64,000 nt of DNA from Sinonovacula constricta. Lineage: Eukaryota; Mollusca; Bivalvia; Cardiida; Solecurtidae. Each line of letters starts with the position of its first letter. The first letter of the stretch is position 1. Below the pieces are notes generated by a model. It saw only the letters and a program-made list of their open reading frames with translations. It searched no databases and was not told where the DNA came from. The translations under genes were made by a program, and so were the position numbers. The stretch is taken from NCBI GenBank assembly GCA_007844125.1, contig CM017571.1, forward strand, positions 109,593-173,592, in the 5' to 3' direction. This document shows, piece by piece, positions 29,540 to 41,325 of the stretch.

Positions 29540-30770
29540 GTTGGTTTGGAAAATGACTTTCTGAACAGTAAAATAGCCTGATGCTCCGAATGACATCGAA
29601 ATCTCGGCGACATAATCAGATAAGATCACACCGCACTGAAACGAGTGACTTTAAAATGGTTTATTAAAGATCGACAAAGATCGGCAAATCTTGGCGATGA
29701 TCTGAATTAACCAAGCGGCTTTGTTATGAGTAATATACCTACCAGATAGGGAACCGGATATTCAATTAACTATAGCAATAAGTATAAATGGATACTACTA
29801 ACCTCATTATGTAATGTGCCGTTGGCTATGAAGGTAATTGCCATATTTTTTTTGCTCCCATTCCGCCGAAATTAAGGACGGCAACTTCTCAAGCTTCCAC
29901 TAATTGCACTTGGCGCACTGGAAGGTAAGAACCACTTGACATTCCGATATAATTACACCATTGTAAGAAAGCATGACAAAAACTCATGCATCATAACGTC
30001 TCGGATGTATTCAAGAGGCAAATACAGTAGAGGTCGTCCGAATGAAACTTAACCGTATTTAAAACACAACATTTCGGACAGCAGGGGACATAGTAAACAC
30101 TATGTCAGGAGTTGACAAAAGCGAAATGACCTCCCACGCACAGTTTAACACCTGTTCTGTAAATATTAAATGTTCTCAATCTTTTCAATTATCTATGTAA
30201 TCGTTTAACCCATAAAGCTCCTCTCTTTTTTGCATTGAGACGAAAATGACGTAAATCTATTGAAATATGATTTGTGGGTATGCGGTTAAATTTAATTTTA
30301 TTTGATTATTGTCTGAATACAATTGTGAAGGCGATTCACTTTTAAGACATTGACCTTGGAGATGCCAGCAACAAAACCAACATCATACATGAAAGCGGCA
30401 AGAAGAGGAAAGACAGCGACAACGGCGACAACAACAACATACAAGCTGCCTCAAGAAAACCCTAGAGACCTTGACAATGGTCATCGTATAAAACTAGACA
30501 GTTGCGACAGATACACTGGCTAGATAGCAGTGACATCAATCCAATGTATAGATTTAGACACACCGATCATCTTTCTAATATTGCTAGTCTTAGACCTTTC
30601 TTCAAAATGATTAAGTGGGCGCAGTTGATACAGGGAGAGCATCCATTCGCAACTATTCGCCTGTATCCGGACAAATAATTTTATAGAAATGGCCGAGTTG
30701 TTCTGATTGCGAGACCCTCGACCTCAGGAGTAAAGGTCAAGGGATTAGTCTCCAGCCGAAAAAAATGAAG
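29540..30770. other. Intergenic, nothing recognised
   Basis: Mixed sequence between repeat fragments. No conserved coding stretch on either strand. Confidence 0.55.
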
Positions 30771-30773
30771 ACG

Positions 30774-31085
30774 GTAACCGACAGTTCGGACAAAGTTGTC
30801 TTATTTTTTCTTAAATAACCAGATAGGTCATTGTAACATAAAAATGTACGGCAATATGCTGATGCCTTGGATCTGTGTGAACTGTGAAGCATACATCCCC
30901 ATTCGTCATTGCAAACAGGTATTCCAATCTGAGCCACGCTGCAGGGATGGCTATTTTTAAACTAAGGAAACCACGTGATAATTTACCTTTGAGATCGCGT
31001 TATATCGCCACAGCATCAGCTCTGACGTCGTTATCCATTTTTAGTATAGATCATCATCGTTCATAATTATAGACTTGAAAAAAAC
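30774..31085 (-). mobile_element. TIR repeat family E, inverted partial copy
   Basis: GGTAACCGACAGTTCGG at the left, then inverted interior (GAGCCACGCTGCAGGGATGG, GAAACCACGTGATAAT, TCTGACGTCG). The distal part is absent. Confidence 0.62.
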
Positions 31086-31176
31086 AAACCCAACCCATAA
31101 CATTTTGTGTGTAGATGTTTTTTTCCCCAACTTGTACTGTCTAACAATATAAGGAGTGTTAAATTCGTTTTACTTA

Positions 31177-31449
31177 GGGATTAGCCGGCATTTTTGCCGA
31201 TACTGTGCAGCGACATTTCTATCATTATAGCACAGGGGCACTTATGAGGTGCCCAGGGACTGAACCCGGCCGGTCCATTATACTGACACCGACGAGTCAG
31301 GCGTGATGCTGCCCATTTAGCCCCGAGCGTTAGGAGGGAAGCCACTACTACCAACTTAAAAACCTTTGGTTTGACCCGGCCGGGATTTGAACCCACGACC
31401 TCCCGATCCGCAAGCCGACGCTCTACCACCTGAGCTATTGCGGCCGGTC
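31177..31449 (-). mobile_element. SINE family C, copy 2
   Basis: Close to full identity with the copy at 21.6-21.8 kb over the whole length, including head, B box (GGTTCAAATCCCGG) and terminal hairpin, suggesting recent activity. Confidence 0.88.
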
Positions 31450-31477
31450 TCTTGTACTAGACTTAAGTATAAGTTTA

Positions 31478-31828
31478 TGCATAAAGCATGCCTAAATGTC
31501 CTAAAGCAAAATATTGTTACATGCATTTGATACAGGCAATTTTTGGGGATACCACCTTTAAAACTTTACTTTTAGAGATCCTGTTAGTAAACAAAATGGC
31601 TAGACGTATGGAGACAAATTCAAGGACAATAATTATGAACGGCATCAAAAGATGCATAAAGCATGCCTAAATGTCCTAAAGCAAAATATTGTTACATGCA
31701 TTTGATAAGGCAATTTTTGGGGATACCACCTTTAAAACTTTACTTTTAGAGATCCTGTTAGTAAACAAAAATGGCTAGACGTATGGAGACAAATTCAAGG
31801 ACAATAATTATGAACGGCATCAAAAGAT
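31478..31828. repeat. Recent 175-bp tandem duplication
   Basis: TGCATAAAGCATGCCTAAAT starts both units (31478 and 31653). The copies differ by only a few small indels over 175 bp. Confidence 0.92.
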
Positions 31829-32084
31829 AGGATGTATGACGAGAAAACCCGCGAAAATAAACATGTCGATGCCAATGACGTCATCAAAATAACAAATGTA
31901 ATTGTTTTGCTATTTCTGCTGAAAATGCAGTCACCGTTGGATATCTAAAGAGATGTGAACAATAAATTGAAAAAATGAAAGTTTATATGATGAAATACTC
32001 CTATACACTACACCTACAAATGTAGCTTTTTGAAGAACTGTTTTATTTTTCTTCTGGCGAACAAAACTATAGCGATTCTGTAAT

Positions 32085-32145
32085 TATCATCGCACCAGAT
32101 AAATGATGATTGTTCTTAGAACGGAATCACCCGAGGTGTTCCGAT
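32085..32145 (-). repeat. Dispersed repeat L, fragment
   Basis: CACCCGAGGTGTTCCGATTG and the preceding ATCGCACCAGATA match, inverted, the sequence at 63550-63640. Confidence 0.6.
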
Positions 32146-32469
32146 TGTGGTTGGTCAGAACCAACCAACTGGTTATCGAATAATCCCTTATTTTTACATA
32201 ACCGGATATTAGCGCATTGCACACTTCAGTTATCTTACTACATTTATTAAATTTTCCCATATACATTCGCAACATCTTTACACCGTTGCTGACGATACAG
32301 AGCTGACAATACAGAACAATTTTGTAGGCTGTCAATATCTCAGACCATTTATTGTAGTCATGTTTAACCAACTGCAAAAACTTCGGGACACTTTTCGTGT
32401 CATTTTACCGCACACGTAATGATGGAATGTATCGATATGACGTCGACTCGGTATATATATAGTACAGTA

Positions 32470-32710
32470 TACACAGTCGACGTCATAGCGATAACCACGA
32501 CCCATTAGGAAATTCCGCGCCATTTTCCGCCAATGTCAGCTGCCGCATTCCCAGCAATACTCCAGGTGAAGCAATGATTTCCCCAGCATTATAAATACCT
32601 GTCGTCGTAGTATACAGAGTGGTATGGTCTCTTATCAGGACAATGATAGGTAAACTAGAGCGCGCAGGCATAATAAAGACAGTCGTTATTAGCGGTTAAT
32701 ATGTGCATAG
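32470..32710 (+). repeat. Dispersed repeat H, copy 1
   Basis: About 240 bp shared, inverted, with 54805-55045: GACGTCATAGCGATAACCAC, GCTGCCGCATTCCCAGCAA, GTAAACTAGAGCGCGCAG. Preceded by a TATGACGTCGACT palindrome arm at 32438. Confidence 0.82.
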
Positions 32711-32865
32711 AAACCTATTTTTAGATATAAACAATTTGTTCGTCTGCAAAAAGAAAGAAAAAATGTTTTCTATTATTTATATAAAGAATTGGGCATAAGT
32801 TGTCATTTAATACAATATTAATTAAACGAGTTCAGGAAAGTGATAGTTAGCGAGCATATGGCAAG

Positions 32866-32935
32866 CTTAGTATAATTTACCTGGACAGTAAGCGAGCATA
32901 TGGCGAGCCTACTATAATTTACCTGGACGAGTTTT
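32866..32935. repeat. Short direct duplication, ~37 bp
   Basis: GCGAGCATATGGCAAGC and GCGAGCATATGGCGAGC, each followed by TATAATTTACCTGGAC. Confidence 0.8.
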
Positions 32936-33994
32936 ACAAATGTTTGTATTAAATGACAATGGGTGTCAGATTGTTTCTATAACATGATTTAAATGGCCAA
33001 TATGCGATTTTACGAAATTTGAATAGCACTACTTGATGAAATTGTGGTATGAGACGATCTGTTTTATGGTGACGTCGACAACGTCATCAGTCAAAAAGCT
33101 GTATAACACTAGTGTAATGTCAGAAAAAAATGTGATGGGTTTATTGAATGGAAATCAAGGGGAATCATGTGATAAAAGATTCATTACAGATTCATTTCTC
33201 GATTATTCAAATACATTCATTTTAAGTCTCGTTAATGTGACGAATACACAAATTAGATAAATAATCGACTTATATGTGAATTTTAATTGTACTAAAACCA
33301 TATGATAATTACTAGTAAGAAACTTGTTGAAAAGTTTTTGAAAATTCTTTTTGACGATATTTGAAGAAGTGAATAATTAAAATATTCAAATATTGCATTT
33401 TTAATGGAAACAAATACAATGTATATTGCTTAAATGTATAAAACATATATTGAAATTATGTCACTAACTTTAAAGAAATTCTATTAAGGACAAATATTAA
33501 TATTAAACCCTTCTTACAGCACTACTTACAGAAAATATAATCTTTAATCACAGTGGTTCGAAGTTGTTAAGATGTACATAATGAATAGCGATGAAGTCGT
33601 GAATGAAGTCGTGAATAAATATGTTAAATAAGATGTGCATTCATAATAAGTACGATTGTTACTTAGCCCCGTTGTAATATGCACCAAGACATACAATGTT
33701 TTCAAGTCGTTAAAATTCTGCACTTACATGTACTGTCTACAGTAAGAAACAAAATACGATTTGAAAATGATTAAGTGACATTTTATGCAGATAAACTAAC
33801 AGCCAGGATTTTTAAGTTCGGAGAGGTGAAATAATAAAGTGATTAGTATTTTTCACAAAAGAAAAGATCGAGTTGCACGATTATTCGAGTAATAGATGTA
33901 TTTATTTGTGTGAAAAAATCAAGTTTTTGTAGTATGCGAATAACAGATGTAGTCCAATGTGTAAAAGTCGACTTGAAGGAGTATTCGAATAATA

Positions 33995-35226
33995 CACATA
34001 TTTCATTGTGAAAAATCGAGATTGTGAGCATTTCATTAACAGATGTATTTATTTGTATGAAACAGCAAAGCTTTAAGACAAATCAAAAGAAAATATGTAT
34101 TTTGTTGTGTAAGAAATATACTTTTATGAGTATTTGAATAACCGACGTATTTCAATGTATAAAAACCAGTTTTATGTGTATTCGAGTGAATTATGCATGT
34201 AAAAGACTTATAAGTGAGGAATATTAGACCGAGTTTTTTGTTTCGAGAAATAGATGCGCACAGAGTAAATGAAAATGAACGTTACCCAATATATTATGGT
34301 AAAGAACAATTGATTATAAAACAATGAGCCACACTTGATGCACATGGGCGTACTGTACTGCCATTGGTCAACTCTAATCCCCCCCCTTTTTTTATATCAC
34401 TGCAGCGTGAGGCCAGAGTCACCCAGCCCCCCTCCCTGCGATCACAGTGTGAAGATAGCCCAAATTTCAATTTTCAATGCCGTTATAGGAGGTGTCGGAC
34501 AGTTTGCCTATTTCTAATACTTGTAACAACATATTACCTATGTTCTGAGGAATTTGTGCATAACTGCATCATAACGTATACTTTAGACTAACTAACGTCT
34601 GTTATAACATTTCTCCAATTATTAGACAGTACAAAGCGTGCAATATATTGCATAAAATGTTCATTAGTATTATTCTAATAGTACATACATTTCATTGTGA
34701 AAAATCGAGATTGGGAGCATTTCAATAATAGATGTATTTATTTGTATGAAGCAGCAAAGTTTGAGGACAAATCGAAAGAAAATATGTATTTCAATGTGTA
34801 AAAAATCGACTTTTATGATTATTCGAATAACCGACGTATTCCAATGTATAGAAATCGAGTTTAATCTGCATTCGAATGAATTATGCATGCAGAAGAGTTA
34901 CAAGAAAAAAAAGAAGATATCAAGTAAGATAAAATAAAAAAAAAATATAAGAATGTGAGTAACACTCGAGTTTAAGCACCTTTTATAATTGTGGACCACA
35001 ATGTGAAGATAGGCCGAATTCCAATTTTCAATGCCGTTATAGGAGGTGTCCAACAGTTTGCCTATATCTAATACTTGTAACAACATATTCCTTATGTTCT
35101 GAGGAATTTGTACATAACTGCTGCATAACGTATACTTTAGACTAACTAGCGTCTGTTATAACATTTCTCCAATTATTAGACAGTACAAATCGTGCAATAT
35201 ATTGCATAAAATGTTCATTATTATAA
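33995..35226. repeat. Older tandem duplication, ~690-bp and ~545-bp units
   Basis: Unit 1 is about 33995-34682 and unit 2 about 34683-35226. Shared segments include CATTGTGAAAAATCGAGATT, AATAACCGACGTATT and AATATATTGCATAAAATGTT, with scattered substitutions. Unit 2 lacks part of the middle. Confidence 0.82.
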
Positions 35227-35535
35227 ATAGGCATGATGGTGATTTCAGCTTAAAATAGATATGGAGTCAGAGTTGATTGCCCTGATGACGATGTCACGTG
35301 ATCTCAAATGTTAGATGTTACGTGGTTTTCTTAGTTTAAAAATAGCTTCCGGTGCAATATAACTAAACTGGAAATACCTATTTGCAAATAAAAGTTAGGA
35401 TTTATGCATCACTGTTCAAACTTTTCTAGGGCATCAATGAACAGCATTTTCAGGACCTTTTCAGGATCAAAATGACTTATTTTGATTATTTAAGAAAAAA
35501 TGTTTTGTTCAAGCTGTCGCATACCTTCTTTAAAC
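35040..35535 (+). mobile_element. TIR repeat family E copy
   Basis: GGTGTCCAACAGTTTGCC at the left, AGCTGTCGCATACCTTC at the right. The interior contains TACGTGGTTTTCTTAG. It overlaps the second unit of a tandem duplication. Confidence 0.62.
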
Positions 35536-35816
35536 TAATGGTCCAAAACACCACGACATTTAGTTGAAAGTATCTGCTTACCCAGTGAGATATGCATATG
35601 CATATACTCATACAATTTGACATGTGATATGCATTTGTTTACATTATTTCTAAACCATCCTTGTAAATTACAAATTAATATTTAAAATATAAATCAATAG
35701 CAAGTATCGTATGCATCATTTGTTTATATCTATTGTGTTTAAGCTATTTTATTGCTTAATTAATTTATCGCCAACGCTTGCGTACGTACGTCAATGTCTT
35801 GCACGATATTTATATA

Positions 35817-36290
35817 GTCAAACCTCGGTAGCTCGAACATGAGATCACTAGAACTCATCGGCTCGGTAGAACTTAACCGCTGGTCCCTTGGTTTTGTCCT
35901 TATTTCTGTATGTTTGTTCTATCTTAATCGCTAGAACACCGGTTCGCTAGGTAACTAGAACTAACTGATTGCCCCTACAGCCCAATTACCAGTATTTTAC
36001 ACACCTTTTCGCTCAAACAGTCCACATCGACGACTGATTACCGTGACTTTTGTTTCCAGTGCTCGTGTATTTCACACGTTCATGAAACTTACCACCACTC
36101 GGCGTCACATATGTTAATTACTGTCGTGATGACAACTAACTGACACATGATTAAAGAAATGTATTCTGATTGCTTTCTTATTAAGTCTTAAAAAATATGT
36201 GTACATATGCAGATACATACAGTATATTAACGTGACTTTTCTTAGTCATTCTTAGTGATCTGGCTCGGTCGAACTCAAGCGAGGTTTGAC
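35817..36290. mobile_element. pogo/Tigger-like non-autonomous element
   Basis: Terminal inverted repeats GTCAAACCTCG / CGAGGTTTGAC are flanked by TA on both sides. TIRs of this kind and TA targets are usual for pogo/Tigger elements. About 474 bp, with no transposase frame. Confidence 0.65.
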
Positions 36291-36489
36291 TATTTGGTTC
36301 TTATATGTATCATTAATTTATTATTATGTTCATAAGTCTCAAAAGACTTTTCATATACTCTTATTCGTCAAATATGGGCATTAGGACGATTTCAAGCTAT
36401 GTGTCATAGGAGAATCTTGGAAGAACCAGTAGCGCATTTATCCTGAAGACATAAAAATGATCGGTCTGATAGAGGCTCAAGCCCCGGCA

Positions 36490-37140
36490 GTGAGGTTAAA
36501 TTAAGATTAAACGCGGCTCTTACCGCAAGAGCGGTTATGAAATAATAGGTTTTAACACGGGGTAAACGCGACTCTAACCCAGGCGGTCAGGAAATAATAG
36601 GTTTTAACACGGGTAAACGCGACTCTAACCGCCAGAGCGGTCAGGAAATAATAGGTTTTAACACGGGTAAACGCGACTCTAACCCGAGCGGTCAGGAAAT
36701 AATAGGTTTTAACACGGGCAAACGCGACTCTAACCGCCAGAGCGGTCAGGAAATAATAGGTTTTAACACGGGTAAACGCGACTCTAACCGCCAGAGCGGT
36801 CTGGAAGTAATAGGTTTTAACACGGGCAAACGCGACTCTAACCCGAGCGGTCAGGAAATAATAGGTTTTAACACGGGTAAACGCGACTCTAACCGCCAGA
36901 GCGGTCAGGAAATAATAGGTTTTAACACGGGGTAAACGCGACTCTAACCGCCAGAGCGGTCAGAAAATAATAGGTTTTAACACGGGTAAACGCGACTCTA
37001 ACCGCCAGAGCGGTCAGGAAATAATAGGTTTTAACACGGGTAAACGCGACTCTAACCGCCAGAGCGGTCAGGAAATAATAGGTTTAACACGGGGTAAACG
37101 CGACTCTAACCAGAGCGATCAGGAAATAAGCATTTAAACA
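36490..37140. repeat. Satellite block 1, 54-bp monomers
   Basis: About 12 tandem copies of a 54-bp unit containing AATAATAGGTTTTAACACGG and AAACGCGACTCTAACCGCC. Copies differ by a few bases and by 1-3-bp indels. Each holds the dyad ACCGC-CAGA-GCGGT or a shortened form. Confidence 0.93.
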
Positions 37141-38050
37141 AGGGTTAACCGCTTCTTTAATCCCTCGAGCCATCATGACATAGGGGATTAGACAATGGTT
37201 TAACGCGACTCTAATCGCCCGAGTGGTCATGAAATAGGGGATTAGACAATGGTTTAACGCGACTCTAACCGCCAGAGTGGTCATGAAATAGGGGACTAGA
37301 CAATGGTTTAACGCGACTCTAACCGCCTGAGTGGTCACGAAATAGGGGATTAAACAATGGGTTAACGCAACTCCAACCGCCTGAGTGGTCATGAAATAGG
37401 GGATTAGACAATGGTTTAACGCGACTCTAACCGCCAGAGTGGTCATAAAATAGGGGATTAGACAATGGGCTAACGCGACTCTAACCGCCTGAGTGGTCAT
37501 GAAATAGGGGATTAGACAATGGATTAACGCGACTCTAACCGCCAGAGTGGTCATGAAATAGGGGATTAGACAATGGGTTAACGCGACTCTACCCGCATGA
37601 GAGGTCATGAAATAGGGGATTAGACAATGGGTTAACGCGACTCTAACCGCCCGAGTGGTCATGAAATAGGGGATTAGACAATGGTTTAACGCGACTCTAC
37701 CCGCCTGAGAGGTCATGAAATAGGGGATTAGACAATGGGTTAACGCGACTCTAACCGCCAGAGTGGTCATGAAATAGGGGATTAGACAATGGGTTAACGC
37801 GACTCTACCCGCCTGAGAGGTCATGAAATAGGGGATTAGACAATGGTTTAACGCGACTCTAACCGCCAGAGTGGTCATGAAATAGGGGATTAGACAATGG
37901 TTTAACGCGACTCTAACCGCCCAAGTGGTCATGAAATAGGGGATTAGACAATGGTTTAACGCGACTCTAACCGCATGAGTGGTCATGAAATAGGGGATTA
38001 GACAATGGTTTAACGCGACTCTAACCGCCTGAGTGGTCAGGTAAAATGAG
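37140..38050. repeat. Satellite block 2, related 54-bp monomers
   Basis: About 16 head-to-tail copies of a 54-bp unit with GGGGATTAGACAATGG and ACGCGACTCTAACCGCC. Because 54 is a multiple of three, one minus-strand frame stays open for 336 codons with an 18-residue period. I read that as a by-product, not a gene. Confidence 0.93.
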
Positions 38051-39430
38051 GTTGAACTAAGATTAAACACGATTCCAACCGCCTGAGCGGTCATGACAAA
38101 ATATTAAAGAAGGGTTTAAAGCGACTCAAACAGCTCGAGCGGACAGGGAAAAAGAAGTTCATAAGAGATAAACACAACCCTTACCGCCCGAGCAATTAAG
38201 AAAGAAGGGTTTAATTAAGGCCAAACGCGACTCTAACTGACTGAACAGTAAGGTCATAGGGTTATTCGCAACTTTTATCGCCCATGCGGTCAGAAAATGA
38301 GAGGCTAACCTAGGGTCAAACGCGACTCTAACCGGTGGAGCGGTCAAGAAATACGTGTTTAATAAAGGTCAAACGCGACTCTAACCGACTGAACGGTATG
38401 GTAAATATAGGGTTATTCGCAACTTTTATCGCCCATGCGGTCAGAAAATGAGAGGTTAACCTAGGGTCAAACGCGACTCTAACCGCTGGAGCGGTCAAGA
38501 AATACGTGTTTAATAAAGGTCAAACGCGACTCTAACCGACTGAACGGTAAGGTAAATATAGGGTTATTCGCAACTTTTATCGCCCATGCGGTCAGAAAAT
38601 GAGAGGTTAACCTAGGGTCAAACGCGACTCTAACCGCTGGAGCGGTCAAGAAATACGTGTTTAATAAAGGTCAAACGCGACTCTAACCGACTGAACGGTA
38701 AGGTAAATATAGGGTTATTCGCAACTTTTATCGCCCATGCGGTCAGAAAATGAGAGGTTAACCTAGGGTCAAACGCGACTCTAACCGGTTGAGCGGTCAA
38801 GAAATACGTGTTTAATAAAGGTCAAACGCGACTCTAACCGACTGAACGGTAAGGTAAATATAGGGTTATTCGCAACTTTTATCGCCCATGCGGTCAGAAA
38901 ATGAGAGGTTAACCTAGGGTCAAACGCGACTCTAACCGGTGGAGCGGTCAAGAAATACGTGTTTAATAAAGATCAAACGCGACTCTAACCGACTGAACGG
39001 TAAGGTAAATATAGGGTTATTCGCAATTTTTATCGCCCATGCGGTCAGAAAATGAGAGGTTAACCTAGGGTCAAACGCGACTCTAACCGCTGGAGCGGTC
39101 AAGAAATACGTGTTTAATAAAGGTCAAACGCGACTCTAACCGACTGAACGGTAAGGTAAATATAGGGTTATTCGCAACTTTTATCGCCCATGCGGTCAGA
39201 AAATGAGAGGTTAACCTAGGGTCAAACGCGACTCTAACCGCTGGAGCGGTCAAGAAATACGTGTTTAATAAAAGTCAAACGCGACTCTAGTCGGCAGAGC
39301 GGTCTGGCGGTAAGAGGATAAACTTGAGTTAAACGCAACCAATGCCTCCTGAGCATTAAGGAAATAAGAGGTTAAACGATGGTTAAACTCGACTCTAACC
39401 GCCCAAAAGATCCGAAAGTAAGAAGTTCAA
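38050..39430. repeat. Satellite block 3, 151-bp higher-order repeat
   Basis: About seven copies of a 151-bp unit. The GGGTTATTCGCAACTTTTAT landmark recurs at 38410, 38561, 38712, 38863, 39014 and 39165, exactly 151 bp apart, plus an earlier divergent copy near 38260. Each unit contains three sub-monomers of about 53, 44 and 54 bp related to blocks 1 and 2. The edges decay into single diverged monomers. Confidence 0.92.
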
Positions 39431-39519
39431 CGCGACTTTAACCATAAATGTGACTACATGTATATAATAATGTATCAAAAACTATCCCTGTTTGGGCTAT
39501 TCGTTCATTATAACTGCAG

Positions 39520-39895
39520 AAACTCGTACTTTAATCTAACCAATGACGACTGTGAATTTTAAGACAGTACAGCTTGTTAAAATGACTCTTATCGTGAATT
39601 CTTTTTTAAAATACACAAGCACCATAGACGTCAGAGTTACACGGATATGGATATACCATGATCTCAAAATTAAGTTATCACGTGGTTTTCTTAGTTTAAA
39701 AATATCCAACTTTGCAGCGTGGCTCAGATAGGAAATAAATGTTTGCAATGACTAGAAGGGATTTATGTGTCACTGTTCACGCAGATATAGGGCACCAATG
39801 AGCAACATTTTGCAGGACCTGTTAAGGTGACATGTACTTATTTGGTTATTTGAAATAAAGTTTTGGTCCAAACTTTCGGAAAAAAACTTTAAACA
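39520..39895 (+). mobile_element. TIR repeat family E, left end missing
   Basis: TCACGTGGTTTTCTTAG and TTTGCAGCGTGGCTCAGATA occur in order, ending AAACTTTCGG. It directly follows the satellite block. Confidence 0.62.
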
Positions 39896-40096
39896 GGGAC
39901 CAATGAAAAGTTTGCGCCTGATGATGATTACAAAGACTGATCCGGTTGAGGCTGCAGTATTTGATGACTATTTAACGTGTCTTTTTAACGTTTGATGTTG
40001 CTGCCGTTGTTGTCGTAGTCGTTTTGTCGTTGTTCATTTGCCTATGCTGCTCTGGTCGCAGTTGCCTGCAACATCTGTTGTTAAAACGACACATAA

Positions 40097-40235
40097 GTTA
40101 AAAGGTGATATCCACAGATTGGTCCTAATTTTCTATCTCAAACAACGAAAGATGGTTGAAACATCTCGCGATATGCTGTTGATTGATGTCCTACATCTTT
40201 GTAAAAAGTAAAGAATTTCACTCTCGCTCGACATT
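40097..40235 (-). mobile_element. TIR repeat family E, end fragment
   Basis: Colinear with the first part of inverted copies (CGCGATATGCTGTTGATTGA, TGTCCTACATCTTTG). Internal part absent. Confidence 0.45.
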
Positions 40236-40509
40236 TCTAACATGGGTCATTGCACAAGGTACTCAGTACCTGAGTACAGGTTTTACCCAGGAAGTGGACA
40301 GTCGAAGGGGATTAATATAAGTTGAAACAGCTTGTTTCACAATCCACTATAAATAAATAGGTTTAAACTTAAGACGTAATATTAATGGCATTTTGTACTC
40401 GTGCTGCTTTTACTGCTAATGTTGATAATGTGACTTATGAAAACGTTTGTGTGTCCTCCTCCTGTTGCTACCTTGTCTGCTGCTTCTGCTGCTGCTGCTG
40501 CTCTTCTTT

Positions 40510-41230
40510 TTCCTCTGCTGCTTTTATGCGGTTGATTTTTCTGCTGCTTCTACTGCCTTTTCTGCCGACTTCTGCTTTTTGCTGCTTCTACTGCCTTTTC
40601 TGTCGACTTCTGCTTTTTTGCTGCTTCTACTGCCTTTTCTGTCGATTGCTGCTTTTTCTGCTGCTTCTACTGCCTTTTCTGTCGATTGCTGCTTTTTCTG
40701 CTGCTTCTACTGCCTTTTCTGTCGATTGCTGCTTTTTCTGCTGCTTCTACTGCCTTTTCTGCCGACTTCTGCTTTTTCTGCTGCTTCTACTGCCTTTTCT
40801 GCCGATTGCTGCTTTTTCTGCTGCTTCTACTGCCTTTTCTGCCGACTGCTGCTTTTTCTGCTGCTTCTTCTGCCTTTTCTGTCGACTTCTGCTTTTTCTG
40901 CTGCTTCTACTGCCTTTTCTGCCGACTTCTGCTTTTTCTACTGCTTCTACTGCCTTTTCTGCCGATTGCTGCTTTTTCTGATGCTTCTACTGATTTTTCT
41001 GCCGTTTGCTGCTTTTTCTGCTTCTACTGACTTTTCTGCCGATTGCTGCTTTTTCTGCTGCTTCTACTGACTCTCTGCCGATTGCTGCTATTTTGCTGCT
41101 TCTACTGACTTTTTCTGTCGATTGCTGCTTTTTCTGCTGCTTCTACTGCCTTTTTCTGCCGATTGCTGCTTTTTCTGCTGCTTCTACTGACTTTTCTGCC
41201 GATTGCTGCTTTTTCTGTTGCCTCGTTTAA
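40510..41230. repeat. 40-bp tandem array upstream of the transporter exon
   Basis: Some 18 copies of a 40-bp unit (CTGCTGCTTCTACTGCC, TTTTCTGCCGATTGCTGC). The period is not a multiple of three, so all plus-strand frames run long and overlap. These frames encode only Leu/Phe/Cys/Ser-rich low-complexity sequence. Confidence 0.92.
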
Positions 41231-41255
41231 TGCTGCTGCTTTTTTCTGTTCATAT

Positions 41256-41325
41256 TTTCTTCTTCTTCTTCTTCTTCTTCTTCTTCTTCTTCTTCTTCTT
41301 CTTCTTCTTCTTCTTCTTCTTCTGC
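41256..41325. repeat. (TTC)n microsatellite
   Basis: Pure TTC repeat for about 65 bp, followed by a short TGC run to about 41345. Confidence 0.95.

Noticed and set aside
21581..31429. Similar 82-codon minus-strand ORFs at 21.6 kb and 31.2 kb
   Set aside because: Both lie wholly inside copies of SINE family C; their similarity reflects the SINE, not a gene family.
37084..38094. Long minus-strand ORF of 336 codons
   Set aside because: It is a frame through the 54-bp satellite, whose period is a multiple of three. No non-repeat sequence is included.
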